DNA of 64,000 nt from Rhizobium sp. BK399 (GCF_014194695.1 NZ_JACIAH010000002.1:186001-250000); one strand, 5' to 3'; positions 26,903-36,458 are shown, numbered from the stretch's first letter. Numbers and translations: made by a program. Notes: generated by a model not told the origin, from the letters alone.

Positions 26903-27928
26903 CTAGGACCTGGACGGTCTCGCCGGCCCCGTCGATTCGCGCAGAATGAGTTCGACGGGCCAGAGCTCGTGGATTTCCAATGGAGACCGACCCGACAGCA
27001 GTTGCAGGACAAGATCCGCACATCGCGTTCCGGCCGCCCGCATCGAGGACCGCGTCGCCGACAGCGACGGCACCATGTTGTCGGCGGTGAGATACGGAAA
27101 GACGTCGTCATGGGCGATGACCGAGACGTCGCGCCCGATCTGCATCCCAAGCGATCGGACCGCGCGATAGACACCGAGCGCCGTCATCATGGATCCCGCC
27201 ACAAAGGCTGTTGGTGGGTTCGGTTGCTCCAGGAAGGACCGCGCAAACCGAAAACCGAGCTCGTCCGTGAAGTTGCCGCTCGCCATCAGCTGCGGATCAG
27301 GCTCGATGCCGTGACTTTGAAGTGCCTTGCGGAAGCCACTGTCCCGGTGAAGAGCGTAGGTCGCGCCCGACCGACCATTGATCATTGCAATGCGCCGGTG
27401 GCCAAGATCGATCAGGTGCGACGTGGCGCGCTTGATCGCAGCTTCGTTGTCGATGTCGAGCCAGGCATGCGGCACATCGATGGCCGACCGCCCGTGCACG
27501 AGGAACGGCATGCCGAGTTCGTGGAGCAGCGCAATGCGCTCGTCATTGGGTTTGGGCGAGTGCACGATGATCGCGTCGACACGCCGGCTCTCCACGAGTC
27601 GACGGTAGAGCTGCATCTCATCCTCATGGTTGGGATCCGCCATCGGGATGACGAGAATGTCGGTCTCCTCCGCCACCAGCCGCTCCGCCATGCCGGCCAT
27701 GAACTCCGCGAAGTGAAATTCGCCGGCGCGCCCCATTACCACGCCGATAGCCCCTGCTCGACCGGTTTTCAGCCGCACGGCATTGACGTTCGGGCTATAG
27801 CCCAGCCGCGCAGCAGCTTCCGCCACACGGGCGCGCGTGGTCTCGCTCACCTCGGGGTAGCCGCTCAGCGCCCGACTGACCGTGGTCGGGGACAATCCTA
27901 CCTGCTTCGCGAACTCTTTAAGCTTCAT
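26903..27928 (-). CDS. thuR: LacI-family regulator of the thu locus
   Basis: 341 residues. It has an N-terminal LacI helix-turn-helix (LKEFAKQVGLSPTTVSRALS, 3-22), a hinge helix (YSPNVNAVRLKTG), and a periplasmic-binding-protein-like sugar domain (GAIGVVMGRAGEFHF, SHLIDLGHRRIAMINGRSG). It is divergent from thuE with a 315-nt intergenic region holding two identical operator-like sequences. In rhizobia ThuR represses thuEFGKAB until trehalose or related disaccharides are present. The assignment rests on its position and family. Confidence 0.9.
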   Translation of the reverse strand: MKLKEFAKQVGLSPTTVSRALSGYPEVSETTRARVAEAAARLGYSPNVNAVRLKTGRAGAIGVVMGRAGEFHFAEFMAGMAERLVAEETDILVIPMADPNHEDEMQLYRRLVESRRVDAIIVHSPKPNDERIALLHELGMPFLVHGRSAIDVPHAWLDIDNEAAIKRATSHLIDLGHRRIAMINGRSGATYALHRDSGFRKALQSHGIEPDPQLMASGNFTDELGFRFARSFLEQPNPPTAFVAGSMMTALGVYRAVRSLGMQIGRDVSVIAHDDVFPYLTADNMVPSLSATRSSMRAAGTRCADLVLQLLSGRSPLEIHELWPVELILRESTGPARPSRS

Positions 27929-28018
27929 CCGACAGTGCGTCTTTCGTCCTGACCTGGCTGGCTGGACGCCAGCAGGTGCTGTCTCCCTTATGGCCTAAGC
28001 GTATCAGTTCGCAAATAA

Positions 28019-28037
28019 CCAAACCGTTTTCAATTTT
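28019..28037. promoter_or_regulatory. Putative ThuR operator O1
   Basis: CCAAACCGTTTTCAATTTT, exactly repeated 176 bp further right. The core AACCGTTT fits the AAnCGnTT pattern of LacI-family operators. It lies about 90 bp in front of thuR, suggesting autoregulation and possible looping with O2. Confidence 0.7.
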
Positions 28038-28141
28038 AGATATTCCTTCGAGTGAGGTTTGTCTCTTTTTCCCACAACCGAAACTACCGCCATCCCTATG
28101 ATTTTTCTTTGTTATCAATATGTGATCGCGGTTGTGCGACT

Positions 28142-28170
28142 TTGACACGTGTGCCCGCTTGACTCAATAT
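28142..28170 (+). promoter_or_regulatory. Putative sigma-70 promoter of thuEFGKAB
   Basis: TTGACA (28142-28147) and CAATAT (28165-28170) are separated by exactly 17 nt, 73 nt before the thuE start. Operator copy O2 lies immediately downstream, where bound repressor would block transcription. Confidence 0.55.
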
Positions 28171-28194
28171 CGACCTTCTGACAATTTTTTCCAG

Positions 28195-28213
28195 CCAAAC
28201 CGTTTTCAATTTT
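28195..28213. promoter_or_regulatory. Putative ThuR operator O2
   Basis: The second perfect copy of the 19-bp sequence found at 28019-28037, located 30 nt before the thuE start and just after the putative promoter, as expected for a roadblock-type LacI operator. Confidence 0.72.
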
Positions 28214-28243
28214 TCCAATGTTTGGTTCTTTTGGGAGGAAGAT

Positions 28244-29509
28244 ATGAAATTTCATTTCACAGCGGTCGCCATCGCGGCCGCGCTGCTCGGTGTCGCACAG
28301 CCCTCGTTCGCCGCCAACATCAGTATTTCCGCAAGCTCGACCGGCAAGAACCTCGACCTGTTCCGCAAGCAGCTCGACGAGTTCGAGAAGGCAACCGGCA
28401 ACAAGGTCAGCATCGTGACCATGCCGTCGTCTTCGACGGAGCAGTTCTCGCAGTATCGCCTGTGGCTCGCCGCCGGCAACAAGGACGTCGACGTTTATCA
28501 GACCGACGTCATCTGGGCGCCGCAGCTCGCCGACCAGTTCGTCGACCTCAAGGATGCCGCAAAGGATGTCGTCGGCGATTTCTTCCCGTCGATCATCGCC
28601 TCGCAGACCGTGAACGGTCGCCTCGTCGCCATGCCGCTCTACACCGATGCGCCGGCGCTCTTCTACCGCAAGGACCTGCTCGACAAGTACGGCAAACAGC
28701 CGCCGAAGACCTGGGACGAAATGGCGGCGACCGCCAAGGAAATCCAGGACAAGGAACGCGCAGCCGGCCAGAAGGATCTCTGGGGCTATGTGTTCCAGGG
28801 CAACGCTTATGAAGGCCTGACCTGCAATGCGCTGGAGTGGGTCAAGTCCTCAGGCGGCGGCCAGATCATCGAGCCGGACGGCACCATCTCCATCAACAAC
28901 GAGAAGGCAGCAGCGGCGATCGACCGCGCCAAGGGTTGGGTCGGAACGATTTCGCCAGGCGGCGTGCTCGCCTACCAGGAAGAAGAGTCCCGCGGCGTCT
29001 GGCAGACCGGCAATGCCGTTTTCATGCGCAACTGGCCCTATGCCTACGCTCTCGGCAATGGCGGGGACAGCGCCGTCAAGGGCAAGTTCGACGTAACGAC
29101 ACTTCCGGTTGCCAAGGAAGGCGACACGCCATCCTCGACGCTCGGCGGCTGGAACCTCGCCGTCTCCAAGTACTCTGAGAACCCGGACGTCGCAATTGCG
29201 CTCGTCAAGTTCCTGACCTCCAAGGAACGCCAGAAGCAGCGCGCCATCGAGCTCTCCAACCTGCCGACACTGTCTGCGCTCTACGACGACAAGGACATCG
29301 CGGCCGCAGCACCGTTCATGCCGAACTGGAAGCCGATCTTCCAGAACGCCGTTCCGCGTCCATCGGCATCCGCCAAGGTCAAGTACAACGAGGTCTCCTC
29401 GAAGTTCTGGACCGCCGTTCATAACTCGCTTTCGGGTAACGGCACCTCCGCAGAAAACCTCGAGCTTCTCGAGGCCGACCTGACGACGCTGAAGGGCGAG
29501 AACTGGTAA
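28244..29509 (+). CDS. thuE: Trehalose/maltitol/sucrose-type ABC transporter substrate-binding protein
   Basis: 421 residues, start ATG 28244 with GGGAGGAAGAT. A signal peptide (AVAIAAALLGVAQPSFA) is followed by a family-1 extracellular solute-binding protein: FRKQLDEFEKATGNKVSIV, VDVYQTDVIWAPQLADQF, and the closing region GGWNLAVSKYSENPDVA. It binds disaccharides in the periplasm for ThuFGK. It is followed by a strong hairpin before thuF, typical for keeping binding-protein mRNA abundant. Confidence 0.92.
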   Translation: MKFHFTAVAIAAALLGVAQPSFAANISISASSTGKNLDLFRKQLDEFEKATGNKVSIVTMPSSSTEQFSQYRLWLAAGNKDVDVYQTDVIWAPQLADQFVDLKDAAKDVVGDFFPSIIASQTVNGRLVAMPLYTDAPALFYRKDLLDKYGKQPPKTWDEMAATAKEIQDKERAAGQKDLWGYVFQGNAYEGLTCNALEWVKSSGGGQIIEPDGTISINNEKAAAAIDRAKGWVGTISPGGVLAYQEEESRGVWQTGNAVFMRNWPYAYALGNGGDSAVKGKFDVTTLPVAKEGDTPSSTLGGWNLAVSKYSENPDVAIALVKFLTSKERQKQRAIELSNLPTLSALYDDKDIAAAAPFMPNWKPIFQNAVPRPSASAKVKYNEVSSKFWTAVHNSLSGNGTSAENLELLEADLTTLKGENW

Positions 29510-29520
29510 CCGACGGCATC

Positions 29521-29546
29521 GGCAGCGGCGGGCGTCCGCCGCTGCC
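29521..29546 (+). terminator. Hairpin between thuE and thuF
   Basis: Perfect 11-bp stem GGCAGCGGCGG / CCGCCGCTGCC with loop GCGT starting 12 nt after the thuE stop. It lacks a T-run, so it is more likely an mRNA-stabilising or partial attenuation hairpin than a full terminator. Confidence 0.7.
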
Positions 29547-29594
29547 CTTCCCCGAAGCCGCCATCGTCAAATCGCCTCAAGAAGCGGGTACCTC

Positions 29595-30581
29595 ATGACT
29601 GAAGCCGCAGTTTCCTCAAGCGTCGGATCGCGAGCGCGCGCCGTCAATACCTCGTCGGACCTGCGCTCCGAGCGCATCCGTTCCGCCTGGATATTCCTGG
29701 CCCCCACCCTGTTCATTCTGGCCGTTGTTGCCGGATGGCCGCTTTTCAGAACGATCTATTTCAGCTTCACGAACGCATCCCTCACGAGCCTCGGTGACGC
29801 CCAGTTCGTCGGCTTCAAAAATTATCTCTCATGGATCACGCTTAAGAGCGGGCGCACCGTCTATAGCGGCCTGCTTGCGGACCCGAACTGGTGGCGCGCC
29901 GTCTGGAACACGATGAAGTTCGCGTTCCTGTCGGTAACCATCGAAACCATTCTCGGCCTCGTCGTCGCCCTGGTGTTGAACGCCAATTTCCCCGGCCGCG
30001 GCATCGTGCGCGCCGCCATCCTCGTTCCCTGGGCAATCCCGACAATCGTTTCCGCCAAGATGTGGGCCTGGATGCTCAACGACCAGTTCGGCATCCTGAA
30101 CGACATCCTCCTCGGCATGGGCCTGATCACCCAGAAGATTGCCTGGACCGCAAATCCCGACACGGCCATGATTGCCGTTCTGATCGTCGACGTCTGGAAG
30201 ACAACGCCCTTCATGGCGCTGCTCATCCTCGCCGGCCTGCAGATGGTTCCCGCCGATATCTACGAAGCCGCCAAGATCGATGGCATCAACCCGATCAAGG
30301 TCTTCTGGCGCCTGACCCTGCCGCTGGTCCGCCCAGCCATCATGGTCGCCGTGATCTTCCGCATGCTCGACGCCTTGCGCATCTTCGACCTGATCTACGT
30401 GCTGACGCCGAACAATGCTCAGACCAAGACCATGTCGGTTATGGCCCGCGAAAACCTCTTCGACTTCGACAAGTTCGCCTATGGCGCAACCGCCTCGACG
30501 GTACTCTTCCTGATCATCGCGACGATCACCGTGCTCTACATGTGGCTCGGTCGCGTCAAACTCGGCGGGAGCGAACGCTGA
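29595..30581 (+). CDS. thuF: ABC sugar transporter permease
   Basis: 328 residues with about six membrane segments, starting AWIFLAPTLFILAVVAGWPLF. The EAA loop for contact with the ATPase is EAAKIDGINPIKVFWRLTLP. It is the MalF-type permease of the thu system. Its stop overlaps the thuG start (TGATG), giving translational coupling. Confidence 0.92.
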   Translation: MTEAAVSSSVGSRARAVNTSSDLRSERIRSAWIFLAPTLFILAVVAGWPLFRTIYFSFTNASLTSLGDAQFVGFKNYLSWITLKSGRTVYSGLLADPNWWRAVWNTMKFAFLSVTIETILGLVVALVLNANFPGRGIVRAAILVPWAIPTIVSAKMWAWMLNDQFGILNDILLGMGLITQKIAWTANPDTAMIAVLIVDVWKTTPFMALLILAGLQMVPADIYEAAKIDGINPIKVFWRLTLPLVRPAIMVAVIFRMLDALRIFDLIYVLTPNNAQTKTMSVMARENLFDFDKFAYGATASTVLFLIIATITVLYMWLGRVKLGGSER

Positions 30582-31411
30582 TGCTGCTGACCGCTACCAA
30601 GAACACCCTCTTCTACCTGCTCGTCGCCGTCATCGTCGTCATCGCGGTATTCCCGTTCTACTATGCGATCCTGACGAGCTTCAAAGCCGGCACGGCCCTC
30701 TTCGAGGTCAATTACTGGCCGACCTCGATCTCGCTCACCAACTACACGACGGTCCTGACCACGGGCAGCTTCATCCGCAGCCTCGGTAACTCGCTGCTTG
30801 TCGCCATCCTGGTTGTCGCGGCTTCGCTGTTGCTCGCCGTCACCGCATCTTACGCGCTTGCCCGCGTCAATTTCCGCGGTCGCGCGCTGCTGATGCTGAC
30901 GATCCTGTCGGTGTCGATGTTCCCACAGATCGCCGTGCTCGCCGGCCTGTTCGAGCTCATCCGGTGGATCGGCATCTTCAACACGCCTTTCGCGCTGATC
31001 TTCTCCTACATGATCTTCACCCTGCCCTTCACGGTCTGGGTTCTGACCACCTTCATGCGCGATCTGCCGATTGAAATCGAGGAAGCGGCGATCGTCGATG
31101 GCGCCTCGCCGTGGGTGATCATCACCCAGGTTTTCATGCCGCTGATGTGGCCTGCTCTGGTCACGACCGGCCTGCTTGCCTTCATTACGGCCTGGAACGA
31201 ATTCCTCTTCGCCCTAACATTCACTTCATCGGACGCTCAGCGAACGGTGCCGGTTGCCATCGCCCTGCTTTCAGGCGGCAGCCAGTTCGAAATCCCGTGG
31301 GGCAACATCATGGCAGCATCCGTCATCGTCACGGTCCCTGTCGTTGTCCTGGTCCTGATATTCCAGCGGCGCATCATTTCCGGCCTGACTGCCGGTGGCG
31401 TCAAAGGTTGA
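30581..31411 (+). CDS. thuG: ABC sugar transporter permease
   Basis: 276 residues, MalG-type. Membrane segments begin with TLFYLLVAVIVVIAVFPFYY. The EAA loop is IEIEEAAIVDGASPWVIITQ. It overlaps thuF by one base and pairs with it as the inner-membrane channel for disaccharides. The C-terminus IISGLTAGGVKG is the typical end of MalG-like permeases. Confidence 0.92.
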   Translation: MLLTATKNTLFYLLVAVIVVIAVFPFYYAILTSFKAGTALFEVNYWPTSISLTNYTTVLTTGSFIRSLGNSLLVAILVVAASLLLAVTASYALARVNFRGRALLMLTILSVSMFPQIAVLAGLFELIRWIGIFNTPFALIFSYMIFTLPFTVWVLTTFMRDLPIEIEEAAIVDGASPWVIITQVFMPLMWPALVTTGLLAFITAWNEFLFALTFTSSDAQRTVPVAIALLSGGSQFEIPWGNIMAASVIVTVPVVVLVLIFQRRIISGLTAGGVKG

Positions 31412-31423
31412 AGAAAGCACGAT

Positions 31424-32452
31424 ATGGCACAGATTCGACTCGACAATATCCGTAAGAGCTTCGGTGCGCTTGAAGTCATCAAGGGCGTCTCGCTCGATAT
31501 CCGCAAAGGCGAGTTCATGGTCTTCGTCGGCCCGTCCGGCTGCGGCAAGTCCACGCTGCTGCGGCTGATCTCCGGACTGGAAGACATCAGCTCGGGTACG
31601 CTTTCCTTCGATGGCGAGGCCGTCAACCGCTACGCACCGTCGAAGCGCGGCATCGCCATGGTCTTCCAATCCTATGCGCTCTATCCGCATATGACCGTAT
31701 TCGAGAACATGGCCTTCGGGATGAAACTGTCAGGACGCACCAGGGAAGAATGCAGGGCCCGCGTCGAGCAGGCCGCCGGCATGCTGCAGCTCTCGCCTTA
31801 TCTCGAACGCCTGCCCCGCCAACTCTCCGGCGGCCAGCGCCAGCGTGTCGCGATCGGCCGCGCCATCGTCCGCGATCCCAAGGTGTTCCTGTTCGACGAG
31901 CCGCTGTCGAACCTCGATGCGGCGCTGCGCGTCGCAACGCGTCTGGAGATCGCCAAGCTTCACCGCAGCATGCACGGCACGACGATGATCTACGTCACCC
32001 ACGACCAGGTCGAGGCGATGACGCTGGCCGACCGCATCTGCGTCCTGCGGGATGGCGTCGTCGAGCAGGTCGGCACGCCGCTCGAACTCTACGAGACACC
32101 GAATTCCGTCTTCGTCGCCGGCTTCATCGGTTCGCCGAAAATGAACTTCCTGACCGGTGAATTCGCGGCACCCTACAGTGCCCACACCATCGGTGTTCGC
32201 GCCGAGCATATGGAGATCGTTCAGCAGGACGCCGCCTGGAGCGGCACCGTCATTCATTCCGAAATTCTCGGCTCGGACAGCTTCGTCTATCTCGACATCG
32301 GCACATCGGAGCCGCTGGTCGTGCGCGAGACGGGCGTCTCCGGCCACCAGCCCGGCCAGAAACTCGGGGTTTCCCCGATGGCTGGCCGTGTTCACCGCTT
32401 CGACCAATCCGGACGCGCGCTCGAAAGAGTACCCCTCAAGGGCGCGGCCTGA
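31424..32452 (+). CDS. thuK: ABC sugar transporter ATPase
   Basis: 342 residues, MalK-type. Walker A GPSGCGKST near residue 38, Q-loop FQSYALYPHM, signature LSGGQRQRVAIGRAI, Walker B VFLFDEPLSNLDA, and a C-terminal TOBE-like regulatory domain (TIGVRAEHMEIVQQD) that is shorter than in E. coli MalK. It powers ThuFG. 12-nt gap from thuG. Confidence 0.93.
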   Translation: MAQIRLDNIRKSFGALEVIKGVSLDIRKGEFMVFVGPSGCGKSTLLRLISGLEDISSGTLSFDGEAVNRYAPSKRGIAMVFQSYALYPHMTVFENMAFGMKLSGRTREECRARVEQAAGMLQLSPYLERLPRQLSGGQRQRVAIGRAIVRDPKVFLFDEPLSNLDAALRVATRLEIAKLHRSMHGTTMIYVTHDQVEAMTLADRICVLRDGVVEQVGTPLELYETPNSVFVAGFIGSPKMNFLTGEFAAPYSAHTIGVRAEHMEIVQQDAAWSGTVIHSEILGSDSFVYLDIGTSEPLVVRETGVSGHQPGQKLGVSPMAGRVHRFDQSGRALERVPLKGAA

Positions 32453-32527
32453 CACCTACCCGAAACCACAGGATCCGCCTCGCTTCCCATCGAGGTCGAT
32501 CGACCATCCGCATGAAGGAGCAATCAC

Positions 32528-33313
32528 TTGGCTATTCGCACCATTGTCTGGGGTGAAAACATCCACGAAACCACCAATGCCATCGTTCGGGGCATCTATC
32601 CCGAAGGCATGCACACCACCATCGCCAATGCCCTGAACACCGATCCGGCGATCCAGGCGACGACGGCCACGCTGCAGGAGCCCGAGCACGGCCTGACGGA
32701 AGCCCGCCTTGCCGAAACCGATGTCCTCACCTGGTGGGGTCACAAGGATCACGGCGCGGTCTCCGACGTCGTCGTCGAGCGCGTTGCCAAGCGCGTCTGG
32801 GAAGGCATGGGCCTGCTGGTCCTGCACTCCGGCCACTTCTCGAAGATCTTCAAGCGCCTGATGGGCACCCCCTGCGCGCTGAAGTGGCGCGAAGCCGGCG
32901 AGCGCGAGCGTCTGTGGACGATCAACCCGCGCCACCCGATCGCCGCTGGCCTCGATGAAAACTTCGTCCTCGAAAACGAGGAAATGTACGGCGAGCAGTT
33001 CTCCGTGCCGGAGCCGCTGGAGACGGTCTTCATCTCCTGGTTCCAGGGTGGCGAAGTCTTCCGTTCGGGCCTCACCTGGCGCCGCGGCGCCGGCAACATC
33101 TTCTACTTCCGCCCTGGCCATGAAACCTATCCGACCTATCATGATGCCAACGTCCAGAAGGTACTCATCAACGGCGTGAAATGGGCCTATAACCCGCAAG
33201 GCGATCTGAAGAGCATCACCGATGCCCCGAATGTCCCCGTCGAAAGGGCTCTTGAGCCGATCGTCGAGCGCGGCCCGCGTCTGCATCAGGCCGGCGAAGC
33301 CGGTTACCGCTGA
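32528..33313 (+). CDS. thuA: ThuA, disaccharide 3-keto formation
   Basis: 261 residues with TTG as start, supported by GAAGGAGCAATCAC upstream. It belongs to the ThuA family, a glutamine-amidotransferase-like fold: [20 protein letters not shown], and [17 protein letters not shown]. In Sinorhizobium, ThuA and ThuB together convert trehalose and related disaccharides to 3-keto derivatives; the exact chemistry of ThuA is less settled. It is followed 11 nt later by thuB. Confidence 0.9.
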   Translation: MAIRTIVWGENIHETTNAIVRGIYPEGMHTTIANALNTDPAIQATTATLQEPEHGLTEARLAETDVLTWWGHKDHGAVSDVVVERVAKRVWEGMGLLVLHSGHFSKIFKRLMGTPCALKWREAGERERLWTINPRHPIAAGLDENFVLENEEMYGEQFSVPEPLETVFISWFQGGEVFRSGLTWRRGAGNIFYFRPGHETYPTYHDANVQKVLINGVKWAYNPQGDLKSITDAPNVPVERALEPIVERGPRLHQAGEAGYR

Positions 33314-33324
33314 GGAGCACACAT

Positions 33325-34431
33325 ATGCGTCTACTCGTTCTTGGTACCGGCTCGATGGCCAGAAACCAGGTTGCCAACTTCCTCGCCATCGATGGCGTGG
33401 AGGTTGTCGGCGCCGTCGATACCGATCCGGCACGCCTTGCCGAATTTGCCGATCACTTCCATATCCAGAATCGCTTCCTCTCCCTCGAAGAAGCGATCGC
33501 ATGGGGTGAATTCGACGCGGCGACCAACGTCACGCCGGATCGCATCCACCATGCGACCAGCCTGGCGCTGATCGCAGCAGGCAAGCATGTATTCTGCGAA
33601 AAGCCGCTGGCGGAGCACTATGCCGATGCACTCGAGATGACGGAAGCCGCTGAAGCTGCCGGCGTCATCAACATGGTCAACCTCACCTATCGCAACGTCG
33701 CGCCCCTGCAGCGCGCCCGCGAAATGGTGCTGGCTGGTGAGCTCGGCACAATCAGACACGTTGAGGCCTCCTACCTGCAAAGCTGGCTGGTCTCGCGCGC
33801 CTGGGGTGACTGGCGCACGGAATCGCGCTGGCTGTGGCGCCTGTCGACCGGCCACGGCTCGAACGGCGTGCTTGGCGATGTCGGCATCCACATCCTCGAC
33901 TTCGCCGCCTATGGCGCAGCGACCGATATCGACCACGTCTTTGCCCGCCTGAAGACCTTCAACAAGGCTCCCGGCGGCCAGATCGGCGAATATCTGCTGG
34001 ATGCCAACGACAGCTTCACGATGTCGGTCGATTTCACCAACGGTGCGCTTGGCGTCATCCATGCGACCCGTTGGGCAACCGGCCACCTCAACGAGCTGAA
34101 GCTTCGCATCTATGGCGAAAAGGGCAGCCTCGAGGTCATCCATCGCCCGGATGGTTCCGAACTGCGCGGCTGCTTCGGCGAGGACATCGAGACCGCCACC
34201 TGGCGCGACATCGAAGTGCCCGCCGTTCTGACGAACTACCAACGCTTTGCCGAAGCCGTCAGAACCGGAAAGCAGGACGACCCGACCTTCCGCCACGCCG
34301 CAAACCTGCAGAAGGTCCTCGACCTTGCGATCGTGTCGGAGAAGGAGCGGCGGGAGCTCAATCTGCTGGAGGCCTCCGAGCAGGCTAACCCGGCAAACAA
34401 GCGGATACCGCCGCTAACGGTCGTCGTCTGA
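33325..34431 (+). CDS. thuB: ThuB, Gfo/Idh/MocA-family oxidoreductase
   Basis: 368 residues, ATG 33325 (GAGGAGCACACAT). The N-terminal Rossmann fold is GTGSMARNQ and the conserved EKP motif is in HVFCEKPLAEHY. The C-terminal alpha/beta domain contains HGSNGVLGDVGIHILDFAAY. It oxidises disaccharide C3 together with ThuA. It is the last gene of the operon and is followed by a bidirectional terminator. Confidence 0.92.
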   Translation: MRLLVLGTGSMARNQVANFLAIDGVEVVGAVDTDPARLAEFADHFHIQNRFLSLEEAIAWGEFDAATNVTPDRIHHATSLALIAAGKHVFCEKPLAEHYADALEMTEAAEAAGVINMVNLTYRNVAPLQRAREMVLAGELGTIRHVEASYLQSWLVSRAWGDWRTESRWLWRLSTGHGSNGVLGDVGIHILDFAAYGAATDIDHVFARLKTFNKAPGGQIGEYLLDANDSFTMSVDFTNGALGVIHATRWATGHLNELKLRIYGEKGSLEVIHRPDGSELRGCFGEDIETATWRDIEVPAVLTNYQRFAEAVRTGKQDDPTFRHAANLQKVLDLAIVSEKERRELNLLEASEQANPANKRIPPLTVVV

Positions 34432-34452
34432 TACGAGAATTCGCCAAGAGGA

Positions 34453-34480
34453 ATAAAGGCCCGCCGATGCGGGCCTTTAT
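34453..34480. terminator. Bidirectional terminator after thuB
   Basis: A 12-bp stem ATAAAGGCCCGC (34453-34464) / GCGGGCCTTTAT (34469-34480) with loop CGAT, between thuB and the converging aminotransferase gene. Both sides have A/T ends, so it can serve either direction. Confidence 0.82.
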
Positions 34481-34489
34481 CATTTCAAA

Positions 34490-35650
34490 CTACCGCAGAC
34501 GATCCGCGAGCAGGCTGATCGAAGCAGCGTCGGCATTGGCGAAGGCAAGCCTGAGATAGTGCTCCTGACCTTCCCCGAAATAGCTTCCCGGCAGGCAGAC
34601 GACACCGGCCTCCTTCGCCAGGCGCTCCGCGACAGCGGCTGAGCTGAGCTCCGCGAACGGATGGCGGATGAACGCGAAATAGGCGCCAAGCGCCCCGATC
34701 TCCCAGCCGGGCAACCCTGATATCACGGCCCGCAACGCATCAGCGCGACGTGCGATCTCCAGGCGGTTTTCTGCCTGCCAGTCGGCAAGGATCGGCATCG
34801 CCGCGGCAACCGCAACCTGGGCCGCGCGTGGCGCGCAGATCTGCATATTGTCCATGACCTTGGCGATCTCGGCAACGACGTCGACGCCTGCCGTGATCGC
34901 CCCGAGGCGATGGCCGGGAATGCAGAAGGACTTCGAGAAGCTGTAGAGCAGGATCAGCGTGTCTTCCCAACCGGGGATCGCAAGCAGCGGATGCGGAGCG
35001 CCGTAGCCGTCGGGAAGGAAGTCGCGGTAGGTCTCGTCGACGATCAGCCACGCCCCATGCTTGCGGCAGAGGTTGAACAGCTCCAGCAGCAACTCAGGCG
35101 GATAGATCGCGCCTGTCGGATTGTTCGGTGTCACGACCGCCAGTACCTTGGCGCCATCAGCCAGGGCCTTCTCCGCCGAGTGAATCTCCGGCAAAAAGCC
35201 GTTCTCGGGGTCGCACTCGACCAGAACGCGCTTGATGCCGAGCATCGACAAAGTCGTCTCCTGATTGAAGTAGAACGGATTGGTCAGTCCCACCGTATCG
35301 CCGGAACCGGCAAGCGCGATTGCCGCCGACATGAAGGCCTGGTTGCAGCCCGCGGTGATATGGATGTTGGCTGCCGAAACGGACGCCCCATAGACCTTGG
35401 ACATATGCCCGGCATAAGCCTCTCTCAGCACGCCCTCGCCCTCGATCGGACCATAGCCCGTCGTCTTCGGCGACGATGCCGCTTCGCCAAGCAGCCGCAG
35501 CATTTCAGGATGGGCCGGATAGCCGGGCACCGCCTGCGAAAGATCGACCAACGGCCCCTTGTCGCCCTTGTATTCGCGAGCCCAGGCGAGCACCGAGGGA
35601 ATGGGAGGCGGAGACAGACGGGAGACAAGCGGATTGGCGAAGGCAGACAT
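34490..35650 (-). CDS. Class I/II PLP aminotransferase
   Basis: 386 residues. Fold-type I pattern: VDLSQAVPGYPAHPE, GYGPIEGEG, ITAGCNQAF, VTPNNPTG, LIVDETYRDF, and the PLP lysine in YSFSKSFCIPGHRLG, with a C-terminal arginine (YLRLAFAN). The substrate cannot be predicted; aspartate/aromatic or kynurenine-type enzymes are closest in pattern. It stands between the thu operon and fnrN, on its own. Confidence 0.88.
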   Translation of the reverse strand: MSAFANPLVSRLSPPPIPSVLAWAREYKGDKGPLVDLSQAVPGYPAHPEMLRLLGEAASSPKTTGYGPIEGEGVLREAYAGHMSKVYGASVSAANIHITAGCNQAFMSAAIALAGSGDTVGLTNPFYFNQETTLSMLGIKRVLVECDPENGFLPEIHSAEKALADGAKVLAVVTPNNPTGAIYPPELLLELFNLCRKHGAWLIVDETYRDFLPDGYGAPHPLLAIPGWEDTLILLYSFSKSFCIPGHRLGAITAGVDVVAEIAKVMDNMQICAPRAAQVAVAAAMPILADWQAENRLEIARRADALRAVISGLPGWEIGALGAYFAFIRHPFAELSSAAVAERLAKEAGVVCLPGSYFGEGQEHYLRLAFANADAASISLLADRLR

Positions 35651-35741
35651 GCAGCTCTCTTCTCAAACGAGGTGAACTGTCACTCCTGCACGGAATGAGC
35701 TTCCTCGGCAACCGGCATTGAAGGGTGTCGCACAGAGATCG

Positions 35742-36458
35742 TCAGGAGCCGCAGCAGGCCTTGAGCTTCGAGAGCTTCGGCACCTCGATATGCCTGTTGG
35801 CAACGATCGAGATCACCCCATCGGCCTTCAGCTTCGACATCTGGCGAGAGACCGTCTCGATCGTCAGCCCAAGGAAGTCAGCAATGTCAGCCCGCGATAG
35901 CGGCAGATCGAACTTGCGCTTTTCGCCGACGGCCTCGGGATCGAGATGCGTTGCGATCAAAAGCAGGAAGCTCGCAACCTTCTCCGCCGCCGTCTTGCGC
36001 CCAAGCGTCACCATCCAGTCGCGGGCTTCGTCGAGCTCGCGCAGCGTCTGCGACATCAGGCGTTCGGCAAGCGCAGGATTGCTTTTGACCATGCGCTCCA
36101 GCGCCGCCTTCGGAATGCGACAGAGGTTGACGTCGGAAGCCGCCTCCACCGACACTGCATTCTCATTCGCGTTCAGCCTGCCGAGAAGATCGGGCGCGAA
36201 CTGCAGGCCGACAATCTGCTGGCGTCCGTCCTCCAGCGTCTTGGTGAGCTTCACGACGCCGCGGATGACGGTCGCGTAGGACTCGGCCGGCATCTTCTCG
36301 CCGGCAAGCTCATCGCCGGATTCGTGGTTGACCAGGCGCGTATGCGCGGAAAGCGCCAGCAATTCATCGGCGCTGAGCGCACCGCAAATGCCCTTGTGGC
36401 GAACCTCGCAGCTCATGCAACGCACTGGTATGTTTGAATTATGTATGTCTTTGCGCAT
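35742..36458 (-). CDS. fnrN: FnrN, oxygen-sensing Crp/Fnr regulator
   Basis: 238 residues from ATG 36458 (GGAG upstream); ATG 36482 is an alternative. The cysteines needed for a [4Fe-4S] cluster are present: C14, C17 and C25 near the N-terminus and C113 in NLCRI. The C-terminal helix-turn-helix SRADIADFLGLTIETVSRQM carries the E--SR recognition residues of Fnr, so the TTGAT----ATCAA box is expected. Such a box lies 58 nt upstream and is shared with hemN, implying autoregulation. It activates microaerobic genes such as hemN and cyd. Confidence 0.92.
   Translation of the reverse strand: MRKDIHNSNIPVRCMSCEVRHKGICGALSADELLALSAHTRLVNHESGDELAGEKMPAESYATVIRGVVKLTKTLEDGRQQIVGLQFAPDLLGRLNANENAVSVEAASDVNLCRIPKAALERMVKSNPALAERLMSQTLRELDEARDWMVTLGRKTAAEKVASFLLLIATHLDPEAVGEKRKFDLPLSRADIADFLGLTIETVSRQMSKLKADGVISIVANRHIEVPKLSKLKACCGS

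Noticed and set aside
32456..33502. 348-codon open frame antisense to thuA
   Set aside because: Covers the end of thuK, thuA and the start of thuB; composition is that of a complement shadow.
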